A stretch of 64,000 nucleotides of DNA, taken from the NCBI RefSeq assembly GCF_901709675.1, contig NC_051104.1:5501501-5565500 (forward strand). Reading direction: 5' to 3'. Source of the DNA: Syngnathus acus. Taxonomy: Eukaryota; Chordata; Actinopteri; Syngnathiformes; Syngnathidae. The notes below the pieces were generated by a model. That model did not search any database, had not been told where the DNA came from, and worked only from the letters and a program-made list of their open reading frames with translations. Shown piece after piece: positions 53,780-64,000 of this stretch. Position 1 is the first letter of the stretch. The number at the start of each line of letters is the position of its first letter. The position numbers and the translations under genes were made by a program.

Positions 53780-56700
53780 CTGCAAGACACAAACACTTTT
53801 TCAGGCATGTAAACGAGAAGTGTGCTTTCGATGAATGCAAAAACAGGACGCAGGTGGTACTTTCCACACTTTTCCCTAGATTGGCATTTAATCGTTATTT
53901 AACCAGGGACGCTCTCATGAGAGCGACGTATCCTTTTTGACAGTCAAGCTGCTTGCGGATTCCTGTGAATTCCCTCAAGTCTTGGTTGTTTCCGAGAGGC
54001 GGCGGTGGAGGAATTGCGGCGTGTTTGATGTTGCTTCCAAGTCCTCTCCTACCCTCCCCTACAACGCCCCCGCTTCAGGTTGTCACAGTGACATGAACGG
54101 AGCGCTCCGGAATTCCAAGAGGGCCAATAAACACGCCACAGAAGACAGGTAACGGTGATGACAAGGAAAAAGTGTGCTAATAACCATGGACTCATTTTCT
54201 GTAGCAAGGGTTTTCTTATTTTCTGTGCATCAAAATTAAATAAATACACTTTTGAACATTTTTAGATTTTTTTTTTGCATTTAAAAATGGTTGAATATAT
54301 ATCTAGAACAAAAGAAATGCATGCACTTTGCATTGTTTCCCGTTTTTATTTTAAACAAGAACAACTCGCAAGGCTCGCAGTCGCAGATAACAGTGAATCC
54401 ATTGCTCTTGGTTATGGCAGGATACAGATGTGGATACGGTTGCAGCTTTAAAGCACAAAAAAAGGAAACAGTTATTATTTAGAACAGGATTGAGGAAAAA
54501 TGCTGCTGTAAAACTCTCTCCAACCCATAAAAAAATTCTTCATCTTGCCGATGATGGATGATGATGCAAAATTTTCAAGAACCAATATTAAGAAATATCC
54601 ATTCCAAGTAGTTTTCAGGAGTAAAATATAGACTGGTGTATGTCTACAGATATTTTGGATGGTGTAATTATCCACACAGAGCATGCAGTGAGACTAATAG
54701 CCACCCTCTGCCAGATTGTCTGTCTCTTTTTCCACCAATGTGTTTTTATGTCCCGAGCATGCATGTGTTTTAAAGTTTTGTGTGTGGAAACAACGACCAA
54801 AAACACAACCAAATGCGAACAGAATGAAAGGCCATATGGGAGTGCAAAACATTTGCAACTGGAAGTGCAGACCTCCATAAAGGCCGAACGGTCGATTAGC
54901 CTGTAATTAGCTATTAGCTTAGCGCCTCATGTAACATTGCAATGCGAGAGCATGAGTGTGATTGTAAACCTTATTATTTTTTCTCATTTTTACACTGAGG
55001 AATGTCTGAATATGTCCAAATGCAAAATGGGGAAAAACTGTCGGTAACACCACGCTGTCCATATTTTCTCGAGTCAGACCTTGATAAGCATAACCACCGG
55101 CGCTTTTGACCAAACATGAAAGAATAGGCCAGGTGGAACACTGCACGGCCCGGTCCGTTAATGCTCGAGTCGCCCCTGTCCGGTGCCAGCAAAGCAGCAG
55201 ATGGCCCATCTGTTTCTTCACCCCCTCAAACCCGCGGCCCAGCATGATGCCAGGCGATTGGTGGCCACTGATCACCATCCCAATGCTGATCAGACTTCTT
55301 GGCAAGTGAACGCCGGTCGCTCTCGAGGCGGCGAGTTTTCCCCTGAACCGGCCTCTGTGCTCGGAATTATTCATGGGTCCGACCTGCGACGCAATTTCAA
55401 GTTCAATACATGAAGAAGAGACTTTGATGTCGGACAAAGCCCCAAAACCTCCCGCTGCAGTCGTATTTTTAAGACTCTTGATTAAAGGGAAGTCACAACC
55501 CATCCACACTAACGTCTTTCGGCTCCGTTGCGTCACTATCAAAACAGGGGAACTCCCTCCTCCCTCTCTCTGTCTCTCTCGCTCACTCGCTCGCTCTCAC
55601 TCTGGAGATTTGAAAGGTGAAAGGTTTTCTCCGCAGCTGCTCTGCGGTGTGAACGGAGTGATATCATATGTGACATCATCCTCGAGGAGTCCCAAAGAAA
55701 TCAGGACGACTTTGGACGAAGATGTGGGGGATCCCTCAAACTATGCATTGCTGCATGCAAAAGTTTTTCTGTGACTCTTCCAGTCTGTTGCAAAACGATG
55801 CTCATCGTTACACAATCTGCAAATTTCTCAAAGACAAAAACAATAGTCTCTCCCTACTTTTGTTTTTACAACCCAACAGTGCTTCTCTGCACCCAAAGGG
55901 TTCTCCGTCCAAACTTTGTCTGTGCCTTTTTGAACGACTGCAAGCCTCTTCGACAGCTTTCACAATAATCCTCTGCTGGGAGATCTACAAAGAGCAGTGA
56001 GGTTTTGCGTAACCCCGCTGACGGAAAACAGTGCAGACTTCTGCCAAGAAACATCCCACAACACTACAAGGATTTTCCATCAAATCTGTTTGTTTTGGCC
56101 CACCGCGACGCAGCGAAATTTGGCTGCAAAAGTTTGGTCGATCTGATGCTGGACCACAAATTAAAAATGGGAACATCCATTTCTAAAGATACAAGCCAGC
56201 ACAAAGTCAGGTGAAAAATGGCCTCTGACTGTGCACTTGACAACCGTCGCATAAACAAACAAATCAACAGGGAGATGCTATCATTAAGACGCCTGAAGGG
56301 GATCCTACAGGCGATGATGCACTCATCATGAGTTATGGATGTTCAGAGTGTCTGTGACTCGCGGTTAAAGGAGCAGCTGTAGAGCAAATGCGCAACCGCT
56401 GGTTGCAACCGTCTTATTTATCAACGATTGGATTGATTGCACGCCAACAAAGAGTCGACATGGTGCTTGCTGCTACATCTACAGAAAAATCCGGGTAGCT
56501 GGAAACATCCATCTCTTCAAGTGCATGGTACGCTGCTTGCAATCATGGAATAAAGACCGAGAAGCACCACATTTGGAAAAAATCTGCAGACAAATAGAAG
56601 TCACACGCTTACACTGAAGATGACCAGACAAATTGGCGCTGCTGTAGACTATGTTGTCACTGGAATAATCCAGAAAACACACATCTCTAATCCAGAGAGT

Positions 56701-58879
56701 ACAGGATATGGTCTTTGCGGCTAAAAAAAAAAAGAAAAAACTGAAACCAACACGAGGTCTTCTTGGACTCACACTGTGGACAACCGTAAAAGTCATGGTG
56801 GGGTGTTAATTGTGGTTACCAAAATAAAAACCCACTAACAGTAGATGAAGTCATCGAGGGGACAGTGGCCACAACCCCCAGTGGGTAAGGAGTTGCAACA
56901 TGGGGCAGGAAGCGGAGGCGTGATTATTTAGAGAGACATTTGGGTGACTGGCTCCTTTAAGAAAAACAAAAGGTCATTGGCGGGGGTGTCCTGTCCATCC
57001 ATCCGTCCGTCCGTTCACTGAGCGACAGCCAAGACTGTGCAGCTCTGTCGTCGCCCTGCATGAGTCACCAGCTGGCAGGTTCTGGGAAGGGAGGCGCACG
57101 AGGCCTCGAGGTGTGCGGACGGAAGAATGTCACCCTGCAGGAGGCTTTGTCAGACACGAGCTCCACTCTCTGTTGCATGTCTTGTGGAAACTTACAACTG
57201 CACTTCAAAAAAAAAAAAAGTCAAGCTAAGGCTGGCAAATTTCAACCAAAATGGCTGCTTTAAACCAAAAGTACACAGTTTTGTGAAAAACGGTCAAGTC
57301 GTTCATCCCGCAAGCTCACCAATGAAAACACAAGCTCCTTTGGAAAGGTGAAAAGACCAAAACATGACAAAGTACAGGAGACAATAAGATGACAAATGCA
57401 AGTGACGCAATTTTGGCTTGGTGCTTAACACAAAAACTCTACAGAAGTGATTCTACAATCTAAAAAAGGACCCACCTCTGACTAAGTGACGGCTCAATTA
57501 GCTAGCTAGATAAGTGGCTCTGTCTGCCATTATCGTTGGCCACACAAGGCGACCTAAAAATAGCCGATTCTCTCGCAGAGTTCCAAAGCATCGCAGCCGC
57601 TCGGATCGAGGAGAAGTGAATTCTCAGCCCGAGAGGAATCTGGAGTTAAGCCGCCGTCTCCATTATGTGCTGACACGCGATTACAAGCGCATTCATTCAT
57701 TCGTGGCGAGACAGAATGTCAAACAGCTGTGGTCCAGCAACAGGAGAGAGAGAGAGTGTTTATGTTTTGCCATCAAGCAATTCAAGGCTTAGGGCTCTTG
57801 GTACTCAAGAGTTTTCCATTTCAACAGAAGAGGGGAAAAACAGTCCTTGTACAAAGATTTGTAAAAAGCCCATCTCACTTATTTGTTATGCTTCGGCATG
57901 CTTTGGCCCAAAAGCTGCTGGCGTCCCAAGATTGAATTTTATAATGGACATAGTTATGCTCCTTCAGAAGATACAAAAAAGAACTCGAGTAGCACCTTAT
58001 TATCTAATTGTAGACAATGGCATGAAGGACACTGGAACAGTTGCAACTATGAGTTGACAGACGTGAGTTATAAAAAACAAATGCTTGTGTTGTGGAATTT
58101 TTGGGAAAAAATCAAAGATGCCCGAGCGAGAGTTGGCGTGCAAGCATGTGTTGACTATCTGGCCGTCCTCACGGCAGACAGCATTGTCTTTACGCTCAAA
58201 CAAGTTGTTGCAGACAAAGCTCAATCGGGACAACTTCCTCTTCGGGAGCTTGGGGCAGAGGCAGTGGGGAAGAGAGAGGGGGGTCGACCCCTGAACTCTC
58301 ACAGATAAGGACGGGCGACCTCGGCTGGCCTCCGAAAAGCATTCAGACGCCGTGGGGCTAAAGTCAAAAAACAGTCTGCGCATTTGTGTTTCCTGTCTTG
58401 ATTCAATTCGGTGCGTCACAATCATACTGTCGTCCCACATTGTGCAAATGCGCAACGGTCGAAAGAGCCGCTCTGCGAAGCGAGGTCGCGTGAAAGCATC
58501 CCACCCACAAAACAAACTTTGTTCCGTTTTGTAGCGTAACCATGCGACGTCCAAAACGAGACCTTTTGACTCAACATTCAGGCCCCTGTGAGTCACCGTA
58601 ACCTTTGGCAGGACCAGAACGCGTCTGACAAGTGGCCTGGTTTCTGCAGATTTAGGACAGCAGGAAATCATTTTCATTTTGAAAATTTCATTTTCAATAG
58701 AGTTTCCTTTACTGGCACTTGTTTCTCATTCCTCCAAACATCTGATGTATCTTCAGCAAAAGTCTAAGTCCTTGATGGTAAACACAACTGCTTGTAATAA
58801 TTAGGCAGCTATTTCTCAAATGCAATTACGCCACAAAGAAAATCGAAATATTTTGATGTTTCTTCAAATCCAACGTTAT

Positions 58880-59005
58880 GCATAACCATCCATCCATTGT
58901 CGGAAACACTTATCATCGAAAAGGTCACAGGCGTGGTGGAGCCTATCCCAGCTGACCGGACAGTAGGCGGGGTACACCCTGAGCGGTTTGCCAGCCAATC
59001 ACTGA
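58880..59005 (-). repeat. Copy of a common teleost dispersed repeat
   Basis: Read on the minus strand it gives tgattggctggcaaac, cagggtgtaccccgcctac, cagctgggataggctcca and an atggatggatg tail. This is the standard order of a repeat found in very many fish genomes. It lies in the upstream part of the kinase transcription unit. Confidence 0.75.
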
Positions 59006-59775
59006 GCACGTATCAATTTTTACAAGTTTTACAAAATATGCAATGTGAAAAATAAAGGAAAAACGCACATTGGGCCTGCCTTGTTTCACTGTCAGTCTAC
59101 TTGATAGAATTTCTGGTGGGAGATGCAAACAAAAAACAGAGGAGCAAGAATTTAGAAAGTTAGATGAATAAGATATTTTTGAACTGTCAGAAAAAAGTTA
59201 CACAAATTGGCATCTCAGTGGCTCTTGCTTTTTTCACTCTAGTTTTATCTGAAAACTATTCATGTGACCTATTTGCATCTCTTCAGGATAAATATGTTTA
59301 TTCATGCCTTCTTTATAATTTCACAAAGTTGTGCAAACCTGGCCTCAAAATTCATAATCTTGCCAGCTGTTGTTCTTCTTCACTTGCTATTTTTCTGCAG
59401 AGCAAATTTATTCGCACCCTCTGTGGGCAAAGTGCGGTACTACAACACGGGACCAAGTCAGTTAACAAGCTAACTTCAAAACAAAAATAACTTCAATGAT
59501 AACTCATGAAATGCCTCCAAATTCATGCGCGTGTTTCGACGCCACTTTTTAACAAAGACGCAAGCGCAAAAGCTAAACTAGACAGATCCCAGTCATGTAA
59601 ACAACACAGCAGATGCATGATGGTCACTTCATCGAGTGCAAAATCTAATCAAGAGAAAGTTGACAGTTTGCAAAGATGTCTTAAACGCCGTTGAGTTGTC
59701 CCGGGAGCAAGTTTACTGTAACAGTTAAGTGGTGTAAACAGGAAATAACAGTATAATGAAGTGCGCGTTTCTTAC

Positions 59776-60260
59776 CTTGTTACCTCGGCGTTTCCATGCT
59801 TTGAATGTGTCTTGCATGAATGTGTCTTGCAGGACGAGTGGAGTAAGGGGGGAGTGTGATATCCCAGATAAAAGAAAATAATCACAAATAAAGATTAAAT
59901 CAAAAAGAGCGACATGAAAAAAAAATCCCAACTGATGCTGAGCAAATCTTGATACGGAGAAAGAAAAAGACAGCGCTCTGATATCCGCGAAACCGAGAGG
60001 CTGGTATGACAAACGAAGGCTTTCATCCACTTGGAACATCCGCAACCGAGGCTTCGTGGTTTCCAGCACCGCTAATGTTGATGTTTCTCCGGGGAAAACT
60101 TTCTCCCACCGTCGCGCAACCTCCGTACAGACTACACAAGCAAAAGCAGCGGCGACGGTGGAGAGGACGCGCGTCAGAAACTGCGTCACGACCAGGAAGT
60201 GGTGACGGTCTGGCTTGGCGTAATTCCAAGCAAGTCGCGGAGAAAAGTGACTGACGGTGT
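59776..60260 (-). promoter_or_regulatory. Possible promoter and non-coding first exon of the MAP3K2/3-like gene
   Basis: A CpG-rich patch at about 60000-60260 (many cg dinucleotides, for example gaggacgcgcgtcag) is followed on the minus strand by sequence ending in a good donor (AACAAG|gtaagaa at 59775). This would suit a leader exon spliced to 53779. It is inferred from composition and one splice site only. Confidence 0.35.
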
Positions 60261-61166
60261 CCCCTGGCGTCGAGAGGCGCAACTACATAAGGAACATGAA
60301 GATTGCACAAGTGTACACACCCTCTTCTAACTTCTAAACGCAGCTATGCTCAAGATCAACAAATCACAGTCAGTATATACCTGCCAGAATTTTATGTTCA
60401 AGTCCGCCAGCTTTTGTTTTGTTTTCCTGAAAAGCCTAAAGGGTTTGTGGAAACATCTCCTGCTGTTTCAAACTGTTCCATATTTCCTGCCACCTTGTCC
60501 CCAGTCATAGAGATGCATTGATGGTGGTTTGTTTGGACAGTTTTCTCTATTCCCCTTCAAATAAGTCAACGTCCGGCTGACACTAAATTGGGAACAGTGC
60601 TCGGAAGAGTCAGGTAGAAAAACAAAATAGGCTGTGTATGTTGCCTTGGAATGGGCCCAAAGCACACAACAAGGGGCAACGGTCGACTACATAGCAGAGG
60701 ACAATACTGACAAAGACTCCATTGACCTTCACATTGGGTTGCACGCAGCAGTGTTTCATTGTGATCAAACATGCCCTTGCTGTGCGTGTGTGTAAGGCTG
60801 CAAGAGTGCAAAGAATATCAATTGGATATTTGCATCCCTCAGTGGATTTTTTTTTGAAGGAGGTTTTTTTTTTTTTTTAGATGCCGCTTATCTGTGTGCC
60901 AGATGATCTCCCATCATGTTTTGTCATAGCGTAGATGAATGGAGCTGGACTGACAAGCATTCATGATGAAACATTAATTTCTTTCACAGTGACATTTGTG
61001 AAAATTATAAATATCTTTGTGCTTTGCATTATTTACAAAAAAGGTGCCAATTGCATAACATTGTACACAACAACTGTAATGGCGTTATTTTAAAATAACA
61101 TTTTAACATTCCTATCATACAAAAATAAATTTGAATAGCTCAGGGGGGAAAAAAGGCCATTTTCAA

Positions 61167-64000
61167 CTACATCTGTCGGGATCCTGTGCCTTGGAGCTCC
61201 AGAATAAGCGGATTCTTCTCCAGCAAAGAGGTGATCACCACTGTGGCCTTGTACTGCTTCACTGCACTGCAACACACACACACATAAAATGAAGTCGTAA
61301 ATAAAGTCACCTCTCAGTGTCACACTTTACTACCTGGCGGTGAAGCTGATCTCCAAACGTTGGTAGTGGTCGTGAAGCAGTTGGTGGTCCTTGGAGCGGA
61401 GAAGCCCGGAGGTGGGCGTCACGCTAAAGACATTCGAAGTGTCCTCACTCGACTCTGTAGGTTTTCAAGAAGAAACAAAAATAATGGGACGCAAAGAATT
61501 GATCCCCATCTGCCAAACTGCTGCTAGATTTGCTAACGCTGCACGGAATGAAGGTTTGAATTGAATTTACCTATAATCAATGACCAGTGAGTTCGGGAGC
61601 CGATACTATAGAGCTTGATTTCTTTCTCCTGCATCTGCCCCAAGTAGCAGAGTCCGAAATCGATGTGATCGGTGGACAATCTTAGCGTCGCAAGCTCCAC
61701 GTGGGCGCACAGCGGCACCGTCTGAAACAGAAGGATGATATTCACAGGATCTTCCTGAAGGAGAACTTTGTGCCATTGAGACGACGCCCTGCTAACCTGC
61801 TGGCTGTTGTTGTTGTAGTGAATGATGAGATCCTGCTCGATCTTCAGCTGCTTGTATCCATCGTCACTGGTGAGGAGCGTCACGCCGTCTACGGGATGCT
61901 CGATGAGCTCTAAAAGTGACGGCGAGCAGCAGAAGGCCACCCTCACCTGCGTAAAACAATATGAATATTCATTTCAATTTGATTTACAGCACTATTTCGC
62001 AACATCAGTAATCCCCAAGTAGTTGGTTGTACCAGCATGCTATTTTGGGAACGTAGAATCAACGTCTGGGGGTCAGCGGCCGACCATCTGCAGTAGGCGT
62101 TGGACCCTGACTGAGTCGGCTCCTTGTGCAATGAAAACGGCGGCTGAGCTATGAGTCGAAAGACCAGGCCCATCTCAGTGGGGTTTCTTAGCAGGAAGCT
62201 CTGCACGTTGTCAAATTCCTCCAGGAACACCTAGAAAATGTCCAGAAAATTATTGATGGTGGATTCATTGACTGATGCTTGTATGCTGGACTAACCTGCT
62301 CTCCCTCTGTATTCACTAAATCACCAGCTGATGTGTGAAATCCCAAAACTTTATTGTCGTCTTCCATCTGTACTAAGAGCCTGCAAACCAAATAAACACA
62401 ACTCATTGATTTTCGAGTGAAGCACATGTTCCAAGAATAGCCATGTTCCCATTGCTTACACTGCAGGCTTGATCACCGCCAGGAGGTCCACTCGGATGGG
62501 CTCCAGATCCAAACCATGGAGTCGTGTCACCTTACCCGGCACACAGATAGCCTCCTGGAACAAAAACAAACAACAGATATGTAGACGGGGAGAAAAAACA
62601 AAATGGGTGGACTATTTTTGATGTGCTGAGTGTCTTACCTCGGAGTCCAGACTAATGAAGCCCAGACCCAAGCCTATGCATGTGGACTGGGAAGATGTTT
62701 TGCTCAGGGTGAGCGGGGTGAAAGACGCATTCACGGTGTTGCTCCCTTGTGCCGGGATGATCTGCTAGGCACAATACTTACTATTGATTTCTAATAAGAC
62801 AAGCAAAGCGGTTTGAATGGTGCTGTGCGTACGATTTGCTGCGGTGTGACACAGTAGGGTTCGTTTGACTTGTCTCCCACATGGGCTCGAATGTGGACAG
62901 ACAGCATTTTTATTTTTGGAAGACATAGTTTGTTGTTTTCATCTTTGGTTGTTTCTTCTTGTTCCGTGCCCTGAAATCACAATATATGTATTTGAGCTAA
63001 TTCCATGACCTTATATGGAATTTGAGCTGGCTTTGTGTTTAGAGAGTTGTGAGGGAAAAAAAAAAAGTCCAACAATTTATGCGTGTATGCTCACAGCAGA
63101 GCTGCAGCACGAAGCCTCCGAGCTTAACATGTGAGTCCTTTTCCAGGCGGCCTCGCCGTTAGAAAGCTTCGACGCTCCCTCGGGGTTGTCGTCAGACTCC
63201 TTGAGAGGGAAGCTTTCCCCGTACGACATCATGACGTCCACCACTTTGCGGTCGTTCGGAAAAATGTTGTACATCTCCCAGTCCAGACGGATATCTGTCC
63301 AAAAAGATTTGTTAGTTTTATTTAAAAAAAATAAAAATAATAATAATTAAATAGATAGCTAAAATAAATAAATTACAAAATAATAATAATAATGAATAAT
63401 ATTATAAGAAAGACAAAAGCGCTACTTACCAAACAAGGTGGGGTTGTTGATGCGAAGAGAACGGAAAATAGTTTCACCTCCAGATAAACGAGTACCAAAC
63501 CTAAAGATGTGACCAATATTGACAAACCTGCTTAATCAACCCAATGAGTGGATTATAGCACTTACTGTACATTGGGTCCCTGGAACTGGTCTTTGGGACG
63601 CGGGCCTATGATTTGGAAGTAGAGCGGACAGCCTTTCACGAGCATCTGCATAGGGAGGTGGGTGGGCTCAATGGCCCCCACCTAAAAATAAAAATAATGG
63701 CTCAGTCGAAATTGAGGGTAGAATTGACTTATTCTTTCATTGTTTTTTATGAACAAATATTTGCGAGTTGGATTTAATCATCTTCATCCATCTACCTACA
63801 TTGCATATGAGATTATCTTTGTACTCCCCCCACACGTCGCTGTAGGCGGTCACGTCCACAGTTTGGGTCTCAAAGGGTTCCAGCGTTCCGGCACTTGGCA
63901 CGATGAAGAAGGCTGCACCTTTTCTGTTAGCCAGCAAGCTGCTCACAAAGTCTGCCAATGGATATTAAAATTGCATGTGTGGCTTTTCTATCCTCATATT
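61167..64000 (-). CDS. dlec1: DLEC1-like (HYDIN/ASH-domain) axonemal protein, C-terminal part, 13 exons in window
   Basis: Exons (approximate): 63951-63796, 63681-63566, 63500-63430, 63294-63095, 62970-62833, 62764-62639, 62554-62460, 62380-62295, 62230-62035, 61946-61797, 61721-61571, 61454-61334, 61266-61167, ending at TAG 61169-61167. The product continues upstream of the window end. Translated segments show repeated beta-rich modules with phrases such as GTLEPFETQTVDVTAYSDVW, IRLDWEMYNIFPNDRKVVD, NTVNASFTP-like and DFGLCYLGQMQEKEIKLYS, and a terminal VVITSLLEKNPLILELQGTG. These are typical of ASH/MSP-fold proteins of cilia (DLEC1/CFAP81, HYDIN, CFAP65). The IRLDW and TAYSDVWGEY phrases fit DLEC1 best, from memory of the family. 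Such proteins are structural parts of motile axonemes. The symbol is provisional. Confidence 0.6.

Larger units (their letters stand above)
53780..61166. other. Upstream intron or intergenic stretch between the kinase and DLEC1-like genes
   Basis: Contains simple CT-rich sequence (55560-55610), the teleost repeat at 58880-59005 and the CpG-rich patch near 60.1 kb. Several long open frames occur on either strand (for example 54919-55542 and 58000-58677, both minus), but none has family features, a splice context or a protein-like composition I can support. Confidence 0.45.

Noticed and set aside
54919-55542. 207-codon minus-strand open frame
   Set aside because: No recognisable domain, no promoter or splice context; it lies in repeat-poor intronic or intergenic DNA where long chance frames are expected.
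58000-58677. 225-codon minus-strand open frame
   Set aside because: Composition is not protein-like (scattered Arg/Ser/Cys), no family resemblance, and overlapping open frames exist on the other strand.
59725-60282. 185-codon minus-strand open frame in CpG-rich DNA
   Set aside because: Better explained as promoter/leader-exon sequence of the kinase gene; no domain is visible.

Overview
The window is vertebrate nuclear DNA, almost certainly from a teleost with a fairly compact genome. Genes are split by short GT-AG introns, intergenic DNA is AT-rich, and several dispersed repeats typical of fish genomes are present. No CRISPR array, rRNA or tRNA gene was seen. Coding models were built by hand from similarity to known families plus splice-site phase. 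No database search was possible.

Layout. (1) 1-12.7 kb: repeat-bearing DNA around a three-coding-exon agouti-family gene (7654-10543, +), best read as asip2b (also called agrp2), a teleost paralogue of ASIP/AGRP. (2) 12.7-23.7 kb: the HECT-type E3 ubiquitin ligase wwp1 (+), whose 23 coding exons join with consistent phase to give 958 residues. (3) 23.7-26.05 kb: rmdn1 (-), nine exons, 291 residues, tail-to-tail with wwp1 as in mammals. (4) 26-30.4 kb: gene-poor DNA with a 162-bp tandem duplication and degraded transposons. (5) 30.4-34 kb: an eight-exon gene (+) for a 565-residue protein with a TCF/LEF-like HMG box but no visible beta-catenin-binding segment. One of its introns holds an intact 550-bp hAT-type element with an 8-bp target duplication. 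(6) 35.4-37.65 kb: a complex repeat cluster, with a 235-bp tandem array rich in palindromes and flanking units carrying perfect CRE sites and CCAAT boxes. (7) 39.9-53.7 kb (transcription unit possibly to about 60.2 kb): a MAP3K2/MAP3K3-type kinase gene (-) with PB1 and kinase domains. (8) 61.1 kb to the window end: the 3' part of a DLEC1-like axonemal protein gene (-).

The genes are not an operon and share no single pathway. The strongest organising signal is synteny. An agouti-family gene beside WWP1 mirrors AGRP lying in the WWP2 region and ASIP lying near ITCH in mammals, which fits an ancient whole-genome-duplication paralogon. The observations most worth following up are the agouti gene's altered melanocortin-receptor motif (HFF instead of RFF), the orphan TCF/LEF-like gene, and the CRE/CCAAT-carrying repeat cluster.
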